DNA from: Emcibacteraceae bacterium
GTDB lineage: Bacteria; Pseudomonadota; Alphaproteobacteria; Sphingomonadales; Emcibacteraceae
NCBI GenBank assembly: GCA_021774795.1
Contig: JAJFIR010000014.1
Span: forward strand, 186,001-250,000
Reading direction: 5' to 3'
DNA length: 64,000 nucleotides
Shown: positions 9,535-20,508 of the stretch, piece after piece
How positions within the stretch are numbered: the stretch's first letter is position 1
Layout of the letters: each line of letters starts with the position of its first letter
Program-made: the position numbers and the translations under genes
Notes under the pieces: generated by a model
Database searches by the model: none
Seen by the model: only the letters and a program-made list of their open reading frames with translations
What the model was told of the DNA's origin: nothing

Positions 9535-12294
9535 TTACTCCTCAGAAGTTTCGTCTTCTTCAGAAGGCATGGGACTTTCTTCCGTGCTTTGCTCTACACT
9601 ATCCTCGTCTGTTTCATCTTCACCTTCCAGATCTTCATCATCGTCTGTTTCTTGTATACGGTCAACAGAAACTATATGTTCCTCCTCACCGACTTTAAAG
9701 AGCGTCACGCCCTGGGTGTTACGCCCTGCGATCCTTACATCATGGACCGGCACACGAATAAGTCGCCCGTTATCAGTGACCATCATCAATTGGTCCTGCA
9801 CATCAATTGGGAACGCGGCTATCACATCACCGTTTCTATCCGATGTTTCGATATTGATAATACCGCTTCCACCCCGGCCGGTAACCCGATACTCGTAAGA
9901 TGAGGTGCGTTTTCCGTACCCGTTGACAGTAATACTTAAAATAAACTCTTCTCGTTCTTCAAGCGCGGTCAGACGTTCTTCGTCAATTTCGTTTGGTTTT
10001 TCCGGTTCTTCGCCTCGTCTTTTCGCTGCTGCGTAACGCAGATATGCGACTTTTTGCTCCTGATCCATATTGACATGATGTAAAATTGACATTGAAACGA
10101 CTTCATCACCTTCTACAAGCTTAATGCCGCGCACACCGTCCGAATTTCGACCTTTAAACAGACGTACTTTTGTTGCTGGAAAGCGAATACATTTACCACC
10201 CTTAGCCGCTATTAATACGTCATCTTCTTCAGAACACGCCGCCACACCAATAAGTCGGTCGCCTTCGGATAACCGGATAGCAATTTTGCCGTTAGCGCGA
10301 ACATTCGAAAAGTCAGAAAGTAAATTTCGGCGCACATTTCCTTTTGACGTCGCAAAAATAGCGTGCAGTTCACCCCAACTGTCTTCGTCTTCCGGTAATG
10401 GTAATATCGTCGAAATTGTTTCGCCTTGTGCTAGCGGTAACAAGTTAATCAGCGCCTTACCTTTTGACGTCGGTGACCCAAGCGGCAACTTCCATACTTT
10501 AAGTTTATAAACTTGACCAAAATCACTGAAAAACAAAATCGGCACATGGGTATTGGATACAAAAACATTGCTTAAAATGTCTTCTTCTTTTGTGGTCATC
10601 CCACTGCGGCCTTTCCCGCCGCGACGCTGTGCGCGGTATGTATCAAGCGCGACACGTTTTATGTACCCCGTGGTTGTAACCGTAACCACCATGTCTTCCT
10701 GTTGAATTAGGTCTTCATCTTCAAAACCAAATGCGTCTGCTGCAAATTCGGAACGTCTTGGCGTTGCGAACTCTTCTCTATATGCAACAAATTCTTCTCT
10801 CATTATGTTATAAAGACGAACACGACTTCTTAGAATATCAATAAAGTCTTCTATTTTCTCTGATAGTTCCTTGAGTTCCCCGCCAATATCATCACGCCCG
10901 AGTGCTGTTAAGCGGTGGAGGCGTAACTCAAGAATAGCGCGCACTTGTTTGTCGGAAAGTTTATATTTCCCATCAACGATCATCCGGCCCGGTTCGTTAA
11001 TCAGTTCGATATAGCCCGCAACTTCAACGGCGTCCCAGTCTTCAGCGAGCAATACTTCGCGCGCTTCCGCCGGGTTTGGAGCCTTACGGATCATCGCGAC
11101 AATTTTATCAAGATTATTAACGGCAATTACAAGCCCCACCAACAAATGAGCGCGGTCCCGCGCCTTCGTTAATTTAAACTTTGTCCGTCTTGTGATTACT
11201 TCCTCACGAAAACGGATGAAATGCTCAATAATTTCGCGCAGGTTTAATACTTGCGGGCGCCCACCACAAAGGGCAAGAACATTAGCACCAAAGCTGGTTT
11301 GTAGCGGTGTATATCTAAATAGTTGGTTTAAGACGACATCTGCCATAGCATCACGCTTAACTTCAACAACCACACGTACGCCGTCACGGTCACTTTCATC
11401 GCGAATATCAGATATACCTTCAATGCGCTTGTTTCGCGCCGCATCGGCTATATTTTCAATCATTCGCGACTTATTCACCTGATAAGGCACTTCAGTGATG
11501 ATTATTGCTTCACGGCCCTGTTTAAATTCTTCGATGTGAGTGCGTCCCCGCATCACAACTGAACCGCGGCCGGTGAGCTCCGCACTTCGGGCACCTGCAC
11601 CACCCATAATAAGACCACCGGTTGGAAAATCTGGTCCCGGGACAATATCAACCAATTGTTCGATGCTTATTTCAGGATCATCCACGTAAGCACAGCAAGC
11701 ATCCAAAACCTCGCCCAGGTTATGTGGTGGAATATTAGTTGCCATACCGACAGCAATCCCGCCAGCACCATTAACCAGCAAATTTGGAAAACGAGCAGGT
11801 AGAACCGTCGGCTCATGTTCGGATTCGTCATAGTTTGCTTGAAAACTAACGGTATCCAGATCGATATCTTCCAGTAATCCACTGGCCGTTTTCGCCATAC
11901 GTGCTTCCGTATAACGCATCGCAGCAGGAGGGTCCCCGTCCATTGATCCAAAGTTACCTTGGCCATCAATAAGTGGTAATCTTAACGAAAAATCCTGAGC
12001 CATACGAACCATGGCATCATAAATTGCACTATCACCATGAGGATGATATTTACCCATAACATCCCCGACCACACGGGCGGATTTACGGTACGGCTTCGTC
12101 CAATCATAATTGTTTTCATACATAGAGTATAAAATACGTCGGTGAACTGGTTTTAAACCATCTCTGACATCCGGAAGTGCCCGAGATACAATTACACTCA
12201 TGGCGTAATCTAGGTAAGAGGTTTTCATTTCCTCTTCAATTGTAATATTGGAAATGCTCGAATCTGGTGTTTCGGCAACAGTATTTTCGGTCAA
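9535..12294 (-). CDS. gyrA: DNA gyrase subunit A
   Basis: 919 residues. It is the breakage-reunion subunit that introduces negative supercoils together with GyrB. The N-terminus has [20 protein letters not shown]. The quinolone-determining region [20 protein letters not shown] keeps the Ser and Asp typical of the susceptible type, and the catalytic Tyr lies in [10 protein letters not shown]. The GyrA box [10 protein letters not shown] opens the C-terminal DNA-wrapping pinwheel, and the protein ends in a long acidic, Glu/Asp-rich tail. It begins the reverse-strand run gyrA-coaD-PPIase-PPIase-queA-tgt. Confidence 0.98.
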   Translation of the reverse strand: MTENTVAETPDSSISNITIEEEMKTSYLDYAMSVIVSRALPDVRDGLKPVHRRILYSMYENNYDWTKPYRKSARVVGDVMGKYHPHGDSAIYDAMVRMAQDFSLRLPLIDGQGNFGSMDGDPPAAMRYTEARMAKTASGLLEDIDLDTVSFQANYDESEHEPTVLPARFPNLLVNGAGGIAVGMATNIPPHNLGEVLDACCAYVDDPEISIEQLVDIVPGPDFPTGGLIMGGAGARSAELTGRGSVVMRGRTHIEEFKQGREAIIITEVPYQVNKSRMIENIADAARNKRIEGISDIRDESDRDGVRVVVEVKRDAMADVVLNQLFRYTPLQTSFGANVLALCGGRPQVLNLREIIEHFIRFREEVITRRTKFKLTKARDRAHLLVGLVIAVNNLDKIVAMIRKAPNPAEAREVLLAEDWDAVEVAGYIELINEPGRMIVDGKYKLSDKQVRAILELRLHRLTALGRDDIGGELKELSEKIEDFIDILRSRVRLYNIMREEFVAYREEFATPRRSEFAADAFGFEDEDLIQQEDMVVTVTTTGYIKRVALDTYRAQRRGGKGRSGMTTKEEDILSNVFVSNTHVPILFFSDFGQVYKLKVWKLPLGSPTSKGKALINLLPLAQGETISTILPLPEDEDSWGELHAIFATSKGNVRRNLLSDFSNVRANGKIAIRLSEGDRLIGVAACSEEDDVLIAAKGGKCIRFPATKVRLFKGRNSDGVRGIKLVEGDEVVSMSILHHVNMDQEQKVAYLRYAAAKRRGEEPEKPNEIDEERLTALEEREEFILSITVNGYGKRTSSYEYRVTGRGGSGIINIETSDRNGDVIAAFPIDVQDQLMMVTDNGRLIRVPVHDVRIAGRNTQGVTLFKVGEEEHIVSVDRIQETDDDEDLEGEDETDEDSVEQSTEESPMPSEEDETSEE

Positions 12295-12300
12295 TATCTG

Positions 12301-12949
12301 GCCCTTTTATAATACTTAATTTTTAACATCCCCCATATGTCACGCGTTACACAACATATGGTAAACCTGACACCAATTTTATACAAAATATTGCACCCTA
12401 TAGCAAGCAATTGGGCAATAAAAAAAGACATTTTTTGAAATAAAATTGATAACTGATAAATAACAAAAATAACCTTTTAATATCAATGGGTTATTTTTGA
12501 ATTTTCTCGGTGAAAATATATATATTTTCACCCGCCTTCTTGTCAAATTCGGTGGTGATATTTTCCTATCTGTTTTTAAGATAAAATTGATTAGTTTTAT
12601 GGTTATCTTTAAAGCTTTGAACCCAGGTCACATCATGCTTCTTAGACGGTTCTCCCTCCAAAGCATCGATCCCCGCCCCTTGCGCTGATCTTCATCTTTG
12701 ACCATTAGAATTTCAATCAAATCATTTTTAATGACAGAAAGGCCTCTTAAGGCGCAGCAAACAGTCAAAACATATATCTTTAAGTACACCATCCAAATAC
12801 GCGTCAGAAGGCCCTAAAATGAATTTATCGACCTTTTTATCACCAAGAAAACAATCCTATACTTAGTGACCAATTAAACAATCGAAAAGTATCCGGCAAA
12901 CTCTTATACAATTTTATCTTTCCGCTATTATCTAAGACACTATCAGTCG
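12301..12949 (-). other. 649-bp AT-rich region upstream of gyrA, no convincing gene
   Basis: It should contain the gyrA promoter at its left end, where CCATATGT and ACATATGG form a spaced inverted repeat (about 12332-12360), but no -35/-10 pair is convincing. On the minus strand two short open stretches in different frames lie at about 12645-12880; they encode acceptable peptides but have neither start codon nor ribosome-binding site, so they may be a decayed small gene. A perfect 24-bp palindrome is listed separately. Confidence 0.5.
12519..12542. repeat. Perfect 24-bp palindrome
   Basis: GGTGAAAATATA is followed immediately by its reverse complement, with no spacer. The centre is alternating AT. 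It could be an operator for a dimeric regulator or a cruciform site. No T tract follows, so it is unlikely to be an ordinary terminator. Confidence 0.6.
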
Positions 12950-13600
12950 TTAAGAAATTATATCTGAAAAATTCTTGCGAAGCGTAACGTCAAGTTCATA
13001 TCCAATCTGCCTAACCGAAGCATATTCTGGCCCATGTTCCGGCACCCGGTAATTTCCATTATTCATGAAAATTAAACCGCCCGGATTATCGCGTTCTAAG
13101 GAAGCGAAATTCAGGTTCCAATTTGGACTCACATGTGAACCTCCAGCTAAATTCCTCATCCCCAAAACAAAATCTCTCCTGGACATTTCCTTATTCTCCG
13201 AAGGGCTTCTAAAAACACTATTATTCCACCATTCTTTGAATCGTAAATCCGGATAGATAAATGGGCCTTCGTGCAACATTGGTGAATATTTTCCGCCATT
13301 TGCTCCGAAAGAAGCCATGCAGAGAAGAGCATCTGGCATTAAATTGTTCCCAATCAGTGGCCCGGCTGTATCCTTAAATTGGACTTTCTCTTTATTTCCA
13401 ATTAATGTTAATAACGATTGATTTTTTTTACCATGATCATAAACGAAGGTTGCAATGTGGGTAGATAGAGTGATTGCTTCACTCACATGACCCTCATCAT
13501 AATTCCTCATTGATAATTTTAGAGAGTTGAAACGCATCCTGAAACTCTTACGTATTTCAGCATCCGTTTTCGGTATATTTCTTTCGCAGCTCATTTTCAA
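12950..13600 (-). CDS. Hypothetical protein, 216 aa
   Basis: I do not recognise the family. It has no signal peptide or membrane segment and looks soluble. The N-terminal third is helical (residues about 8-60, with the stretch SEAITLSTHIATFVYDHGKK), and the centre contains Trp/Gly-rich segments (KEWWNN, MSRRDFVLGMRNLAGGSHVS). The distribution of conserved-looking glycines and aromatics suggests a real globular protein rather than a chance reading frame. It sits alone beyond the ssb terminator and is probably transcribed separately. Confidence 0.7.
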   Translation of the reverse strand: MKMSCERNIPKTDAEIRKSFRMRFNSLKLSMRNYDEGHVSEAITLSTHIATFVYDHGKKNQSLLTLIGNKEKVQFKDTAGPLIGNNLMPDALLCMASFGANGGKYSPMLHEGPFIYPDLRFKEWWNNSVFRSPSENKEMSRRDFVLGMRNLAGGSHVSPNWNLNFASLERDNPGGLIFMNNGNYRVPEHGPEYASVRQIGYELDVTLRKNFSDIIS

Positions 13601-13616
13601 TTTTCGCGTGGTTTAA

Positions 13617-13641
13617 TAAAAAACCCCGCACATGCAGGATT
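13617..13641 (-). terminator. Rho-independent terminator of ssb
   Basis: On the minus strand AATCCTGC pairs with GCGGGGTT around an ATGT loop, with two G-U pairs, and is followed directly by TTTTTT. It lies 12 bp after the ssb stop codon. Confidence 0.75.
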
Positions 13642-13652
13642 TTACTTAGTTT

Positions 13653-14135
13653 TTAAAACGGGATTTCGTCGTCAAAATCTGAACCACCACTTGCTGGGGC
13701 TGATCCGCCCCCCTGACTTCCACCGCCAGTATCACCACCGCTGTAGCCTCCGCTATCGCTGCCGCCAAATCCGCCGCCTTCATTACGACTATCTAGCATG
13801 GTTAGTTCGCCGTTGAATTTTTGTAAAACGACTTCTGTCGTATATTTTTCGACACCTGCATTATCAGTCCATTTACGGGTTTGAAGGGCTCCCTCAACAT
13901 AAATTTTAGAACCTTTTTTAAGGTAATTTTCCGCCACTTTACAAAGGTGATCATTAAAAATTACTACTCTGTGCCATTCGGTCCGTTCGCGGCGCTCGCC
14001 CGTTGTACGGTCCTTCCAGGTATCAGAAGTAGCAACACTTAATTGAACAATCGGCGATCCGTCCTGCGTATGACGCACTTCTGGATCACGTCCCAAATTC
14101 CCTACCAAAATTACCTTATTTACACTTCCGGCCAT
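13653..14135 (-). CDS. ssb: Single-stranded DNA-binding protein
   Basis: 160 residues. The OB-fold occupies residues 1-110 (VNKVILVGNLGRDPEVR, WHRVVIF, YVEGALQTRKW). A Gly/Ser-rich linker follows, and the protein ends in the acidic tip DFDDEIPF that recruits replication and repair partners. It coats single-stranded DNA during replication, recombination and repair. It diverges from uvrA across a 202-bp region that contains an SOS box, which implies LexA control of one or both genes. Confidence 0.98.
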   Translation of the reverse strand: MAGSVNKVILVGNLGRDPEVRHTQDGSPIVQLSVATSDTWKDRTTGERRERTEWHRVVIFNDHLCKVAENYLKKGSKIYVEGALQTRKWTDNAGVEKYTTEVVLQKFNGELTMLDSRNEGGGFGGSDSGGYSGGDTGGGSQGGGSAPASGGSDFDDEIPF

Positions 14136-14240
14136 GCCATTCCCTTTTATTAAAATCGAATCTATAATGCCTCACCATAGCCACTGATTGTCATTCAGGC
14201 AAAACCTTTTTATGCCCATTTTATAAGCCATTGCAATGAA

Positions 14241-14255
14241 GAACAAAATAAGAAC
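14241..14255. promoter_or_regulatory. LexA (SOS) box between ssb and uvrA
   Basis: The sequence GAAC-AAAATAA-GAAC matches the alphaproteobacterial LexA operator GAAC-N7-GAAC exactly. It lies 106 bp upstream of ssb and 83 bp upstream of uvrA, in their shared divergent region. Both genes are classic DNA-damage-inducible targets. Confidence 0.8.
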
Positions 14256-14337
14256 TTTACTTATTGATAAAAACCCTTAAATTGCACTATTAAATGTAAT
14301 AAAGGGTCACTCCGAAAATATAAAAAGGTCTTTTTGA

Positions 14338-17184
14338 ATGCTAACTGAAATTTCTGTGCGCGGTGCTCGGGAGCATAACCTAAAATCCGTAGATGTCGAT
14401 ATTCCCCGGGACAAATTAGTGGTTATTACTGGCCTTAGTGGTTCCGGAAAATCATCATTAGCATTTGATACAATTTATGCCGAAGGTCAGCGCAGATATG
14501 TAGAAAGCTTATCCGCCTATGCCAGACAGTTTCTGGAAATGATGCAAAAACCGGATGCCGACCATATAGAAGGTCTCTCACCTGCCATATCCATTGAACA
14601 AAAAACAACATCGCGAAACCCGCGTTCCACTGTCGGTACTGTTACGGAAGTATATGATTATATGCGCCTTCTATATGCGCGCATTGGCATTCCTTATTCA
14701 CCGGCAACAGGTCTTCCAATCACCAGTCAAACTGTCAGCCAGATGGTTGATAAAATTATGGAAATGCAAGAAGGCACAAGGCTTTATTTATTAGGACCCA
14801 TCGTTCGCGGAAGAAAAGGTGAATATAGAAAAGAATTTGCGGAGCTTCTAAAATCGGGCTTTCAACGGGTTAAAGTGGACGGTGAATTTTACGAAATCGA
14901 AGAAGTCCCTGCACTTAACAAAAAAATAAAACACGATATTGAGGTCGTCGTCGACCGGTTAGTGGTTCGTTCTGATCTTGAGACCCGTCTGGCCGATAGT
15001 ATCGAAACTGCGCTTGAACTTTCAGACGGACTTGCGGTCGTTGAGGTATCCGGCGGGGAAAATGATGGTGAACGTGTGCTTTTTTCCGCGAAATTTGCCT
15101 GTCCTGTGTCCGGCTTTACGATCGAGGAAATCGAACCTCGGCTGTTTTCATTCAACAATCCTTTTGGAGCATGCCCCACCTGTGACGGCCTTGGTCAAAA
15201 GTTATATTTCGACCCCGAGCTGGTGGTTCCGGACAAGAAATTATCGCTCTCTAATGGCGCGTTGGCGCCATGGGGTAAATCCAATTCACCCTATTATGCT
15301 CAAACATTGGAAAGTATAGCTAAACATTATGGCTTTAAAACCAATCGACCCTGGGGAAAGTTGTCTGAAAAAGTTAAAGATGTTCTTCTGCACGGTAGCG
15401 GTGAGGAAGAAATCGAAATCACCTATAAAAGTGACAATATAAAAAGTTATAAGGTAAAAAAATCATTCGAAGGCGTAATCGGCAACATTAAACGCCGGTG
15501 GCGCGAAACCGATAGCGGCATGATACGTGAAGAGCTTGCCAAATATCAAAGTGCCACAACATGTGATGCCTGCGAAGGGCATCGCCTTAAGCAGGAAGCC
15601 CTTGTTGTAAAGATCAACGGCAAACATATCAGTGAAATTACAGAACTGTCGGTGCGCAGATCATATGAATGGTTTCAAGGTTTATCAAAGAAATTAACCG
15701 ATAAAGAAAATGAAATCGCGTCGCGGGTGTTAAAAGAAATAAGCGAACGCCTCGGTTTTTTAAACAATGTTGGCCTTGATTATCTCAATTTATCCCGAAC
15801 CTCTGGAACGTTATCCGGCGGCGAATCTCAGCGTATTCGCCTTGCCAGTCAAATTGGGTCGGGCCTTACAGGTGTTCTCTATGTGCTTGATGAACCATCG
15901 ATTGGACTTCATCAGCGGGACAATGAACGCCTTCTCAAAACACTAAGAAATCTGCGCGACATGGGAAATAGCGTACTTGTTGTTGAACATGACGAAGAAG
16001 CGATAATGGCCGCAGATCACGTGATCGATATGGGCCCTGGTGCCGGTGTTCATGGCGGCGAAGTGGTAGCGCAAGGTACCGCAAAACAAATCATGAGAAA
16101 TAAAAAAAGCTTAACGGGTCAATATCTTAGCGGGAAACTTTCGATACCGCTGCCGGTGGAACGCCGCAAAGGTCATTTCGCCGGAAAAAAACGCAAAGAA
16201 ATCGTTATAAAAGGGGCGGGTGGAAATAATTTAAAAAACGTCACCGCAAAATTCCCGCTTGGTGTGATGACCTGCATAACCGGGGTTTCCGGCAGCGGGA
16301 AATCAACATTAACAATTGATACCCTTTATAAAGCAGTCGCCAGAAAATTAAACCGCAGTCGTGTCATTCCCGGCAAACATAAAGAAATCACCGGACTTGA
16401 GCATATCGATAAGATCGTTCAAATCGATCAATCGCCAATTGGCCGCACACCGCGATCAAACCCGGCGACTTATACCGGAGCATTCACCCCGATCCGCGAC
16501 TGGTTTGCGGGACTTCCCGAAGCTAAATCACGCGGTTATAAAGCAGGGCGTTTTTCGTTTAATGTTAAAGGTGGCCGCTGCGAAGCTTGCCAAGGGGACG
16601 GTGTGATCAAAATTGAAATGCACTTCCTGCCCGATGTTTATGTCAAATGTGACGTTTGCAACGGCAAACGGTATAACCGAGAAACGCTGGAGATCAAATT
16701 TAAAGGAAAATCAGTTTCTGATATTTTGGACATGACAGTAGAAGACGGCGTTAAGTTTTTCGCAGCCATTCCAAGTGTGCGTGACAAAGTTAAAATGATG
16801 CAAAAAGTTGGTCTTGATTACATCAAAATAGGTCAGGCCGCCACTACCCTGTCCGGCGGTGAGGCGCAGCGCGTTAAATTATCAAAAGAACTTTCAAAAA
16901 GATCGACCGGGCGCACGTTATATATTTTGGATGAGCCAACCACCGGTCTCCATTTTGAAGATATCAAGAAGTTACTGGAGGTCATTCAGGCACTAGTCGA
17001 TATGGGTAATACAGTCATTATTATTGAACATAATCTCGATGTGATAAAAACGGCCGATTGGATTATCGATATTGGTCCAGAAGGCGGCAGCGGCGGCGGA
17101 AAAATAATTGCCGAAGGCACGCCAGAGAAGGTTGCAACCGTTGCTGAGAGCCACACAGCGCATTATTTGAAGGAAATACTGTAA
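14338..17184 (+). CDS. uvrA: Excinuclease ABC subunit A
   Basis: 948 residues, full length. UvrA is the damage-sensing ATPase of nucleotide excision repair. It has two ABC modules: Walker [10 protein letters not shown] near residue 35 with signature [11 protein letters not shown] and Walker B LYVLDEPS; and GVSGSGKST near residue 640 with [11 protein letters not shown] and [12 protein letters not shown]. Zinc-binding [17 protein letters not shown] and [16 protein letters not shown] stretches are present. The start is the first ATG of the frame, with [15 protein letters not shown] typical of the family. The SOS box upstream supports damage induction. Confidence 0.98.
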   Translation: MLTEISVRGAREHNLKSVDVDIPRDKLVVITGLSGSGKSSLAFDTIYAEGQRRYVESLSAYARQFLEMMQKPDADHIEGLSPAISIEQKTTSRNPRSTVGTVTEVYDYMRLLYARIGIPYSPATGLPITSQTVSQMVDKIMEMQEGTRLYLLGPIVRGRKGEYRKEFAELLKSGFQRVKVDGEFYEIEEVPALNKKIKHDIEVVVDRLVVRSDLETRLADSIETALELSDGLAVVEVSGGENDGERVLFSAKFACPVSGFTIEEIEPRLFSFNNPFGACPTCDGLGQKLYFDPELVVPDKKLSLSNGALAPWGKSNSPYYAQTLESIAKHYGFKTNRPWGKLSEKVKDVLLHGSGEEEIEITYKSDNIKSYKVKKSFEGVIGNIKRRWRETDSGMIREELAKYQSATTCDACEGHRLKQEALVVKINGKHISEITELSVRRSYEWFQGLSKKLTDKENEIASRVLKEISERLGFLNNVGLDYLNLSRTSGTLSGGESQRIRLASQIGSGLTGVLYVLDEPSIGLHQRDNERLLKTLRNLRDMGNSVLVVEHDEEAIMAADHVIDMGPGAGVHGGEVVAQGTAKQIMRNKKSLTGQYLSGKLSIPLPVERRKGHFAGKKRKEIVIKGAGGNNLKNVTAKFPLGVMTCITGVSGSGKSTLTIDTLYKAVARKLNRSRVIPGKHKEITGLEHIDKIVQIDQSPIGRTPRSNPATYTGAFTPIRDWFAGLPEAKSRGYKAGRFSFNVKGGRCEACQGDGVIKIEMHFLPDVYVKCDVCNGKRYNRETLEIKFKGKSVSDILDMTVEDGVKFFAAIPSVRDKVKMMQKVGLDYIKIGQAATTLSGGEAQRVKLSKELSKRSTGRTLYILDEPTTGLHFEDIKKLLEVIQALVDMGNTVIIIEHNLDVIKTADWIIDIGPEGGSGGGKIIAEGTPEKVATVAESHTAHYLKEIL

Positions 17185-17292
17185 AATTCTTTCTTTAGTT
17201 AACTTTTTGTTAACCTTAACAGGATATTATCAAGATATTACAGATGCCCAAACTACTGTAATACCATAATACTCAACTTACTCCATTTTGAT

Positions 17293-17327
17293 ACGCCTGC
17301 TTGCCCAAAGCAGGCGTTATCATTTTT
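17293..17327 (+). terminator. Probable terminator after uvrA
   Basis: ACGCCTGCTT pairs perfectly with AAGCAGGCGT around a GCCCA loop, followed by TATCATTTTT. It lies 109 bp after the uvrA stop, so it is somewhat distant but is the only strong hairpin before trmFO. Confidence 0.65.
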
Positions 17328-17419
17328 AACCCAATAAATTTAAATCCAGCACTTATTTTCATTTGTTATTCTTGCAAATAATGCTATCAGCGTGAAAAAT
17401 AATTGCGTTGGATCATTAC

Positions 17420-18793
17420 ATGAATAAACCATCCGTACATATCATTGGCGGCGGCATGGCCGGAACCGAAGCGGCCTGGCAATTGCTCGCGCGGGACATA
17501 CCCGTAATACTGCACGAAATGCGCGGCGTAAAATCCACAAACGCCCACTCCACGGACGGATTAGCGGAACTCGTATGTTCAAACAGCTTTCGTTCCGATG
17601 ATATGGAAAATAACGCGGTTGGCCTTCTTCATGAGGAAATGCGCCGTATGGGATCCCTTATGATGGAGGCTGCCGAACATACTAAAGTTCCGGCAGGAAG
17701 CGCACTTGCAGTTGACCGCGATTTATTCAGCCAGTATGTGCAGGAAAAACTTGAAGGCCACCCATTATTCACGTTAGAACGCGGTGAAGTGGACACCGTT
17801 CCGCCGGAAGAGTGGGGTAATGTAATTATCGCCACCGGTCCCCTCACCTCCGACGCTTTGGCAAAAGCCGTTCTTGAAATTACCGGTGTTGACGAGCTGG
17901 CTTTTTTTGATGCCATAGCCCCGATCATTTATAAAGACACGATTGATTTTGATAAGACGTGGTTTCAATCACGTTATGATAAGGGTGAAGGCGCGGATTA
18001 TATCAATTGTCCCATGAATAAAGATCAATATTACGCCTTTATAGATGATATCACCGACGGCGAAAAATCGGACTATAAAGAATGGGAACAGGATATCCCG
18101 TTCTTTGAAGGCTGTATGCCGATCGAAGTTATGGCTAGTCGAGGAAGGGAGACATTATCATTTGGTCCGATGAAACCGGTGGGGCTTGTTAATCCACACA
18201 GCGAAGAAAAACCATACGCGGTTGTGCAGTTAAGACAGGATAACAAACTAGGGACCATTTATAATATGGTCGGGTTTCAAACCAAACTTAAATATAACTT
18301 CCAGAAAGAAATTTTTAGAAAAATTCCCGGTCTTGAAAGTGCTGAATTTGCCCGCCTCGGAGGCCTGCACCGAAATACATTTATCAATAGCCCAAAATTA
18401 CTTGATGATCAGCTCAGGTTAAAATCCATGCCGCGACTTCGGTTTGCCGGACAAATTACCGGCGTTGAAGGATATGTTGAAAGCGGGGCTATAGGCATGC
18501 TCGCCGGGTGCTTCCTCGCCGCCGAACATTTGGACCATAATATCACGCCGCCGCCAATCGTTACAGCGTTCGGTGCACTGATTAATCATATAACAGGCGG
18601 TCATATTGAGGGCGCAGGGATGGCCAACACGTTCCAACCGATGAATGTAAACTTCGGTATCATGCCACCGCTAGACACAAAAAAAATTGAAGTGAACGGT
18701 AAAATGGTGAAAATAAAACGAAAAGACAGAAAACCACTAAAATCAAAAAGGGCAATTGAAGCCTTCACAGCCTGGTTAGATCAAACCAAATAA
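17420..18793 (+). CDS. trmFO: Methylenetetrahydrofolate-tRNA-(uracil-5-)-methyltransferase
   Basis: 457 residues from ATG 17420. An in-frame TTG at 17408 would add four residues, but neither start has a strong ribosome-binding site and the ATG leads directly into the dinucleotide-binding strand. TrmFO makes ribothymidine-54 in tRNA using folate and FAD. Seen are the FAD-binding [15 protein letters not shown], the [20 protein letters not shown] stretch, and the C-terminal [18 protein letters not shown]. The last 18 bp overlap the convergent squalene/phytoene synthase-family gene. Confidence 0.96.
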   Translation: MNKPSVHIIGGGMAGTEAAWQLLARDIPVILHEMRGVKSTNAHSTDGLAELVCSNSFRSDDMENNAVGLLHEEMRRMGSLMMEAAEHTKVPAGSALAVDRDLFSQYVQEKLEGHPLFTLERGEVDTVPPEEWGNVIIATGPLTSDALAKAVLEITGVDELAFFDAIAPIIYKDTIDFDKTWFQSRYDKGEGADYINCPMNKDQYYAFIDDITDGEKSDYKEWEQDIPFFEGCMPIEVMASRGRETLSFGPMKPVGLVNPHSEEKPYAVVQLRQDNKLGTIYNMVGFQTKLKYNFQKEIFRKIPGLESAEFARLGGLHRNTFINSPKLLDDQLRLKSMPRLRFAGQITGVEGYVESGAIGMLAGCFLAAEHLDHNITPPPIVTAFGALINHITGGHIEGAGMANTFQPMNVNFGIMPPLDTKKIEVNGKMVKIKRKDRKPLKSKRAIEAFTAWLDQTK

Positions 18794-19618
18794 AGCACTG
18801 AAAAATAAACGGCACTGGCGCTGAAACATACCTGCTCTTTCATTAAATTGAAACGGATTATAACCCGCTTTCTTAATCATATTTAAATAGCTGCGGCTCA
18901 ACGCTGATAACAGAAATAACGACCTTATTTCCGGCTCGATCTGTTTTTTATCTTGGGCGAGTTGATCCAGATACTGTTTCGCCGACTGGCATAAATCTTT
19001 AATCAGTTTATTGATATTTTCATTTTCCATTTGTCCAAAAATATCCCGCTTGCCAACACCGTATTGATCCATCATATCTTGTGGAAGTGAAAGTTTTTTG
19101 AGTGAAATATGATAACGGATCGTCCGCATACTGCCGATCAGTCCCCATACCAAACCCATATCGTAAGTCAAAGATAATGATGGAGCGTCCTGGACCCCAA
19201 TTATTTGCGCAGCAAGTTTTGATAGATTACCGGATGTTTTACCAAGATAGTTTTCAAAATCATTAAGTGTTTCTGGATTTTCATCATAAATATCCGCTGC
19301 TCTCGCATCAATAATATCGATGAAGGATTGCATGGGAATATTTTTACTTTGCACCGCTTGGTGAAGCGGCAGCACTATTTCATGGTTTCGCGGATTATTT
19401 TCGTATATGCCTTCAATGGCCTCGCGCCACCACTGAAGCCTTATTTCGCCCAGCATCGGCTCACTCACCGCCTCACGTATTTTGGCCACTTCATGATTAA
19501 AGGCGTAAAGAGCGAATAAACCCTCTCTTGCGCTCGCGGGGGCAAAAAGCGTCACTAAAAACCGGTCATAATCGTAATTTTTTACCAGTTTTGCGCAGTA
19601 TGTTTCAATTTCTGACAT
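18776..19618 (-). CDS. Squalene/phytoene synthase family protein
   Basis: 280 residues. The N-terminal [25 protein letters not shown] and [12 protein letters not shown] match the conserved first part of squalene/phytoene synthase-like proteins. The Asp-rich motifs of true synthases are weak: the first region reads [10 protein letters not shown] rather than DxxxD, and ARAADIY holds only part of the second. It may therefore resemble the NDUFAF6-like subgroup (assembly factor) rather than a working prenyl synthase. This is inference; the family assignment itself is firm. It converges on and slightly overlaps trmFO, and no terpenoid genes are nearby. Confidence 0.82.
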   Translation of the reverse strand: MSEIETYCAKLVKNYDYDRFLVTLFAPASAREGLFALYAFNHEVAKIREAVSEPMLGEIRLQWWREAIEGIYENNPRNHEIVLPLHQAVQSKNIPMQSFIDIIDARAADIYDENPETLNDFENYLGKTSGNLSKLAAQIIGVQDAPSLSLTYDMGLVWGLIGSMRTIRYHISLKKLSLPQDMMDQYGVGKRDIFGQMENENINKLIKDLCQSAKQYLDQLAQDKKQIEPEIRSLFLLSALSRSYLNMIKKAGYNPFQFNERAGMFQRQCRLFFSALFGLI

Positions 19619-19662
19619 AATCCCTTAAATGGCCGAATTTAAAAAAAGATACAAGAGTCTTT

Positions 19663-19691
19663 TTGACGCATGGTTAAATTACTGTTAAGTT
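19663..19691 (+). promoter_or_regulatory. Candidate sigma-70-type promoter for the small membrane protein pair
   Basis: TTGACG is separated by 17 bp from TAAGTT. The -35 is good and the -10 is poor. It lies about 100 bp upstream of the next start codon and downstream of the divergent synthase gene. Confidence 0.35.
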
Positions 19692-19791
19692 TACATTAAT
19701 TCTAAAGAACGCCTGTGGGCGAATTTTAAGAAAAAGACGAAAAAAGATAATAAGGGACTAAAAAACTTAAAACTAACGAGAGGGTAAAATA

Positions 19792-19941
19792 ATGGCTAAA
19801 ATTTTAGAATCATTACAACTCACCATCATCGCAGGAATCGTCCTTACTGTGATTATGGTTTTCGCGACTGAAGCAATATACAACGGTCAAATGAGCGCTC
19901 CTGAAAAGGCTGCGTCTGATATGATGCGGCAAATGAACTAA
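19792..19941 (+). CDS. Small single-pass membrane protein, 49 aa
   Basis: The frame from ATG 19792 to TAA 19939-19941 gives 49 residues. A good ribosome-binding site, GAGAGGG, lies 7 nt upstream. Residues about 8-27 (LQLTIIAGIVLTVIMVFATE) form one transmembrane helix, followed by a polar tail ending DMMRQMN. It is separated by only 14 bp from the PuuD-like gene, which has its own AAAGGGAG site, so the two are almost certainly cotranscribed and may form a complex. Confidence 0.75.
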   Translation: MAKILESLQLTIIAGIVLTVIMVFATEAIYNGQMSAPEKAASDMMRQMN

Positions 19942-19955
19942 AGGGAGAATTTATT

Positions 19956-20438
19956 ATGACACACGAATTCGGACTATTTTTAATCCGTTATCTTCATGTA
20001 ATCAGTGGTATTATGTGGATCGGCATTCTTTGGTATTTTAACTTTGTACAAATCCCAAGCATGCCTAAAATTCCTGATGAGCAAAAACCGGCGATCGGTA
20101 AAGTTATCGCCCCGGAAGCATTATTCTGGTTCCGTTGGGGCGCCTTCTTCACGGTGCTATTCGGCCTTTTACTGGCGATGATGAATGGCTACCTTATGGA
20201 TGCTCTATTGCTTAAGGAACCCAACATCGGCATCGGTATGTGGCTTGGTCTTATCATGGCTTTCAATGTCTGGTTCATTATATGGCCAGCACAGAAAGTC
20301 GCGCTTGGTATTGTAGAGGCGGATGCCGCCGATAAACCGGCCTGCGCAAGACGAGCAATGCTGTTTTCAAGAACGAACACAATGCTTTCTATACCGATGC
20401 TTGCGAGCATGATTTCAGTGCAAAATCCAATTATGTAA
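19956..20438 (+). CDS. PuuD-like (urate hydroxylase-type) integral membrane protein, short form
   Basis: 160 residues with about four transmembrane helices. RYLHVISGIMWIGILWYFNFVQ resembles the first helices of the membrane domain of PuuD-type urate oxidases, with His residues that could ligate haem. True PuuD proteins are about 400 residues with eight helices and a C-terminal cytochrome c; this protein has neither the second half nor a CxxCH motif. Urate oxidation cannot be claimed. An electron-transfer or accessory membrane role with the 49-aa partner is possible. Confidence 0.7.
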   Translation: MTHEFGLFLIRYLHVISGIMWIGILWYFNFVQIPSMPKIPDEQKPAIGKVIAPEALFWFRWGAFFTVLFGLLLAMMNGYLMDALLLKEPNIGIGMWLGLIMAFNVWFIIWPAQKVALGIVEADAADKPACARRAMLFSRTNTMLSIPMLASMISVQNPIM

Positions 20439-20460
20439 GATATTAATACATAAACAAATT

Positions 20461-20491
20461 AAAGGCCGGGTCATTGATCCGGCCTTTTTTT
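20461..20491 (+). terminator. Rho-independent terminator
   Basis: AAAGGCCGGGTC pairs with GATCCGGCCTTT (one G-U pair) around an ATT loop, followed by a run of T. It closes the small membrane protein operon. It also lies between convergent genes and may end rlpA transcripts from the other side. Confidence 0.85.
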
Positions 20492-20508
20492 ATGATTACC
20501 GTGAAACA

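Noticed and set aside
12497-12688. 63-codon forward frame upstream of gyrA
   Set aside because: No ribosome-binding site; it runs across the 24-bp palindrome and encodes an unconvincing peptide.
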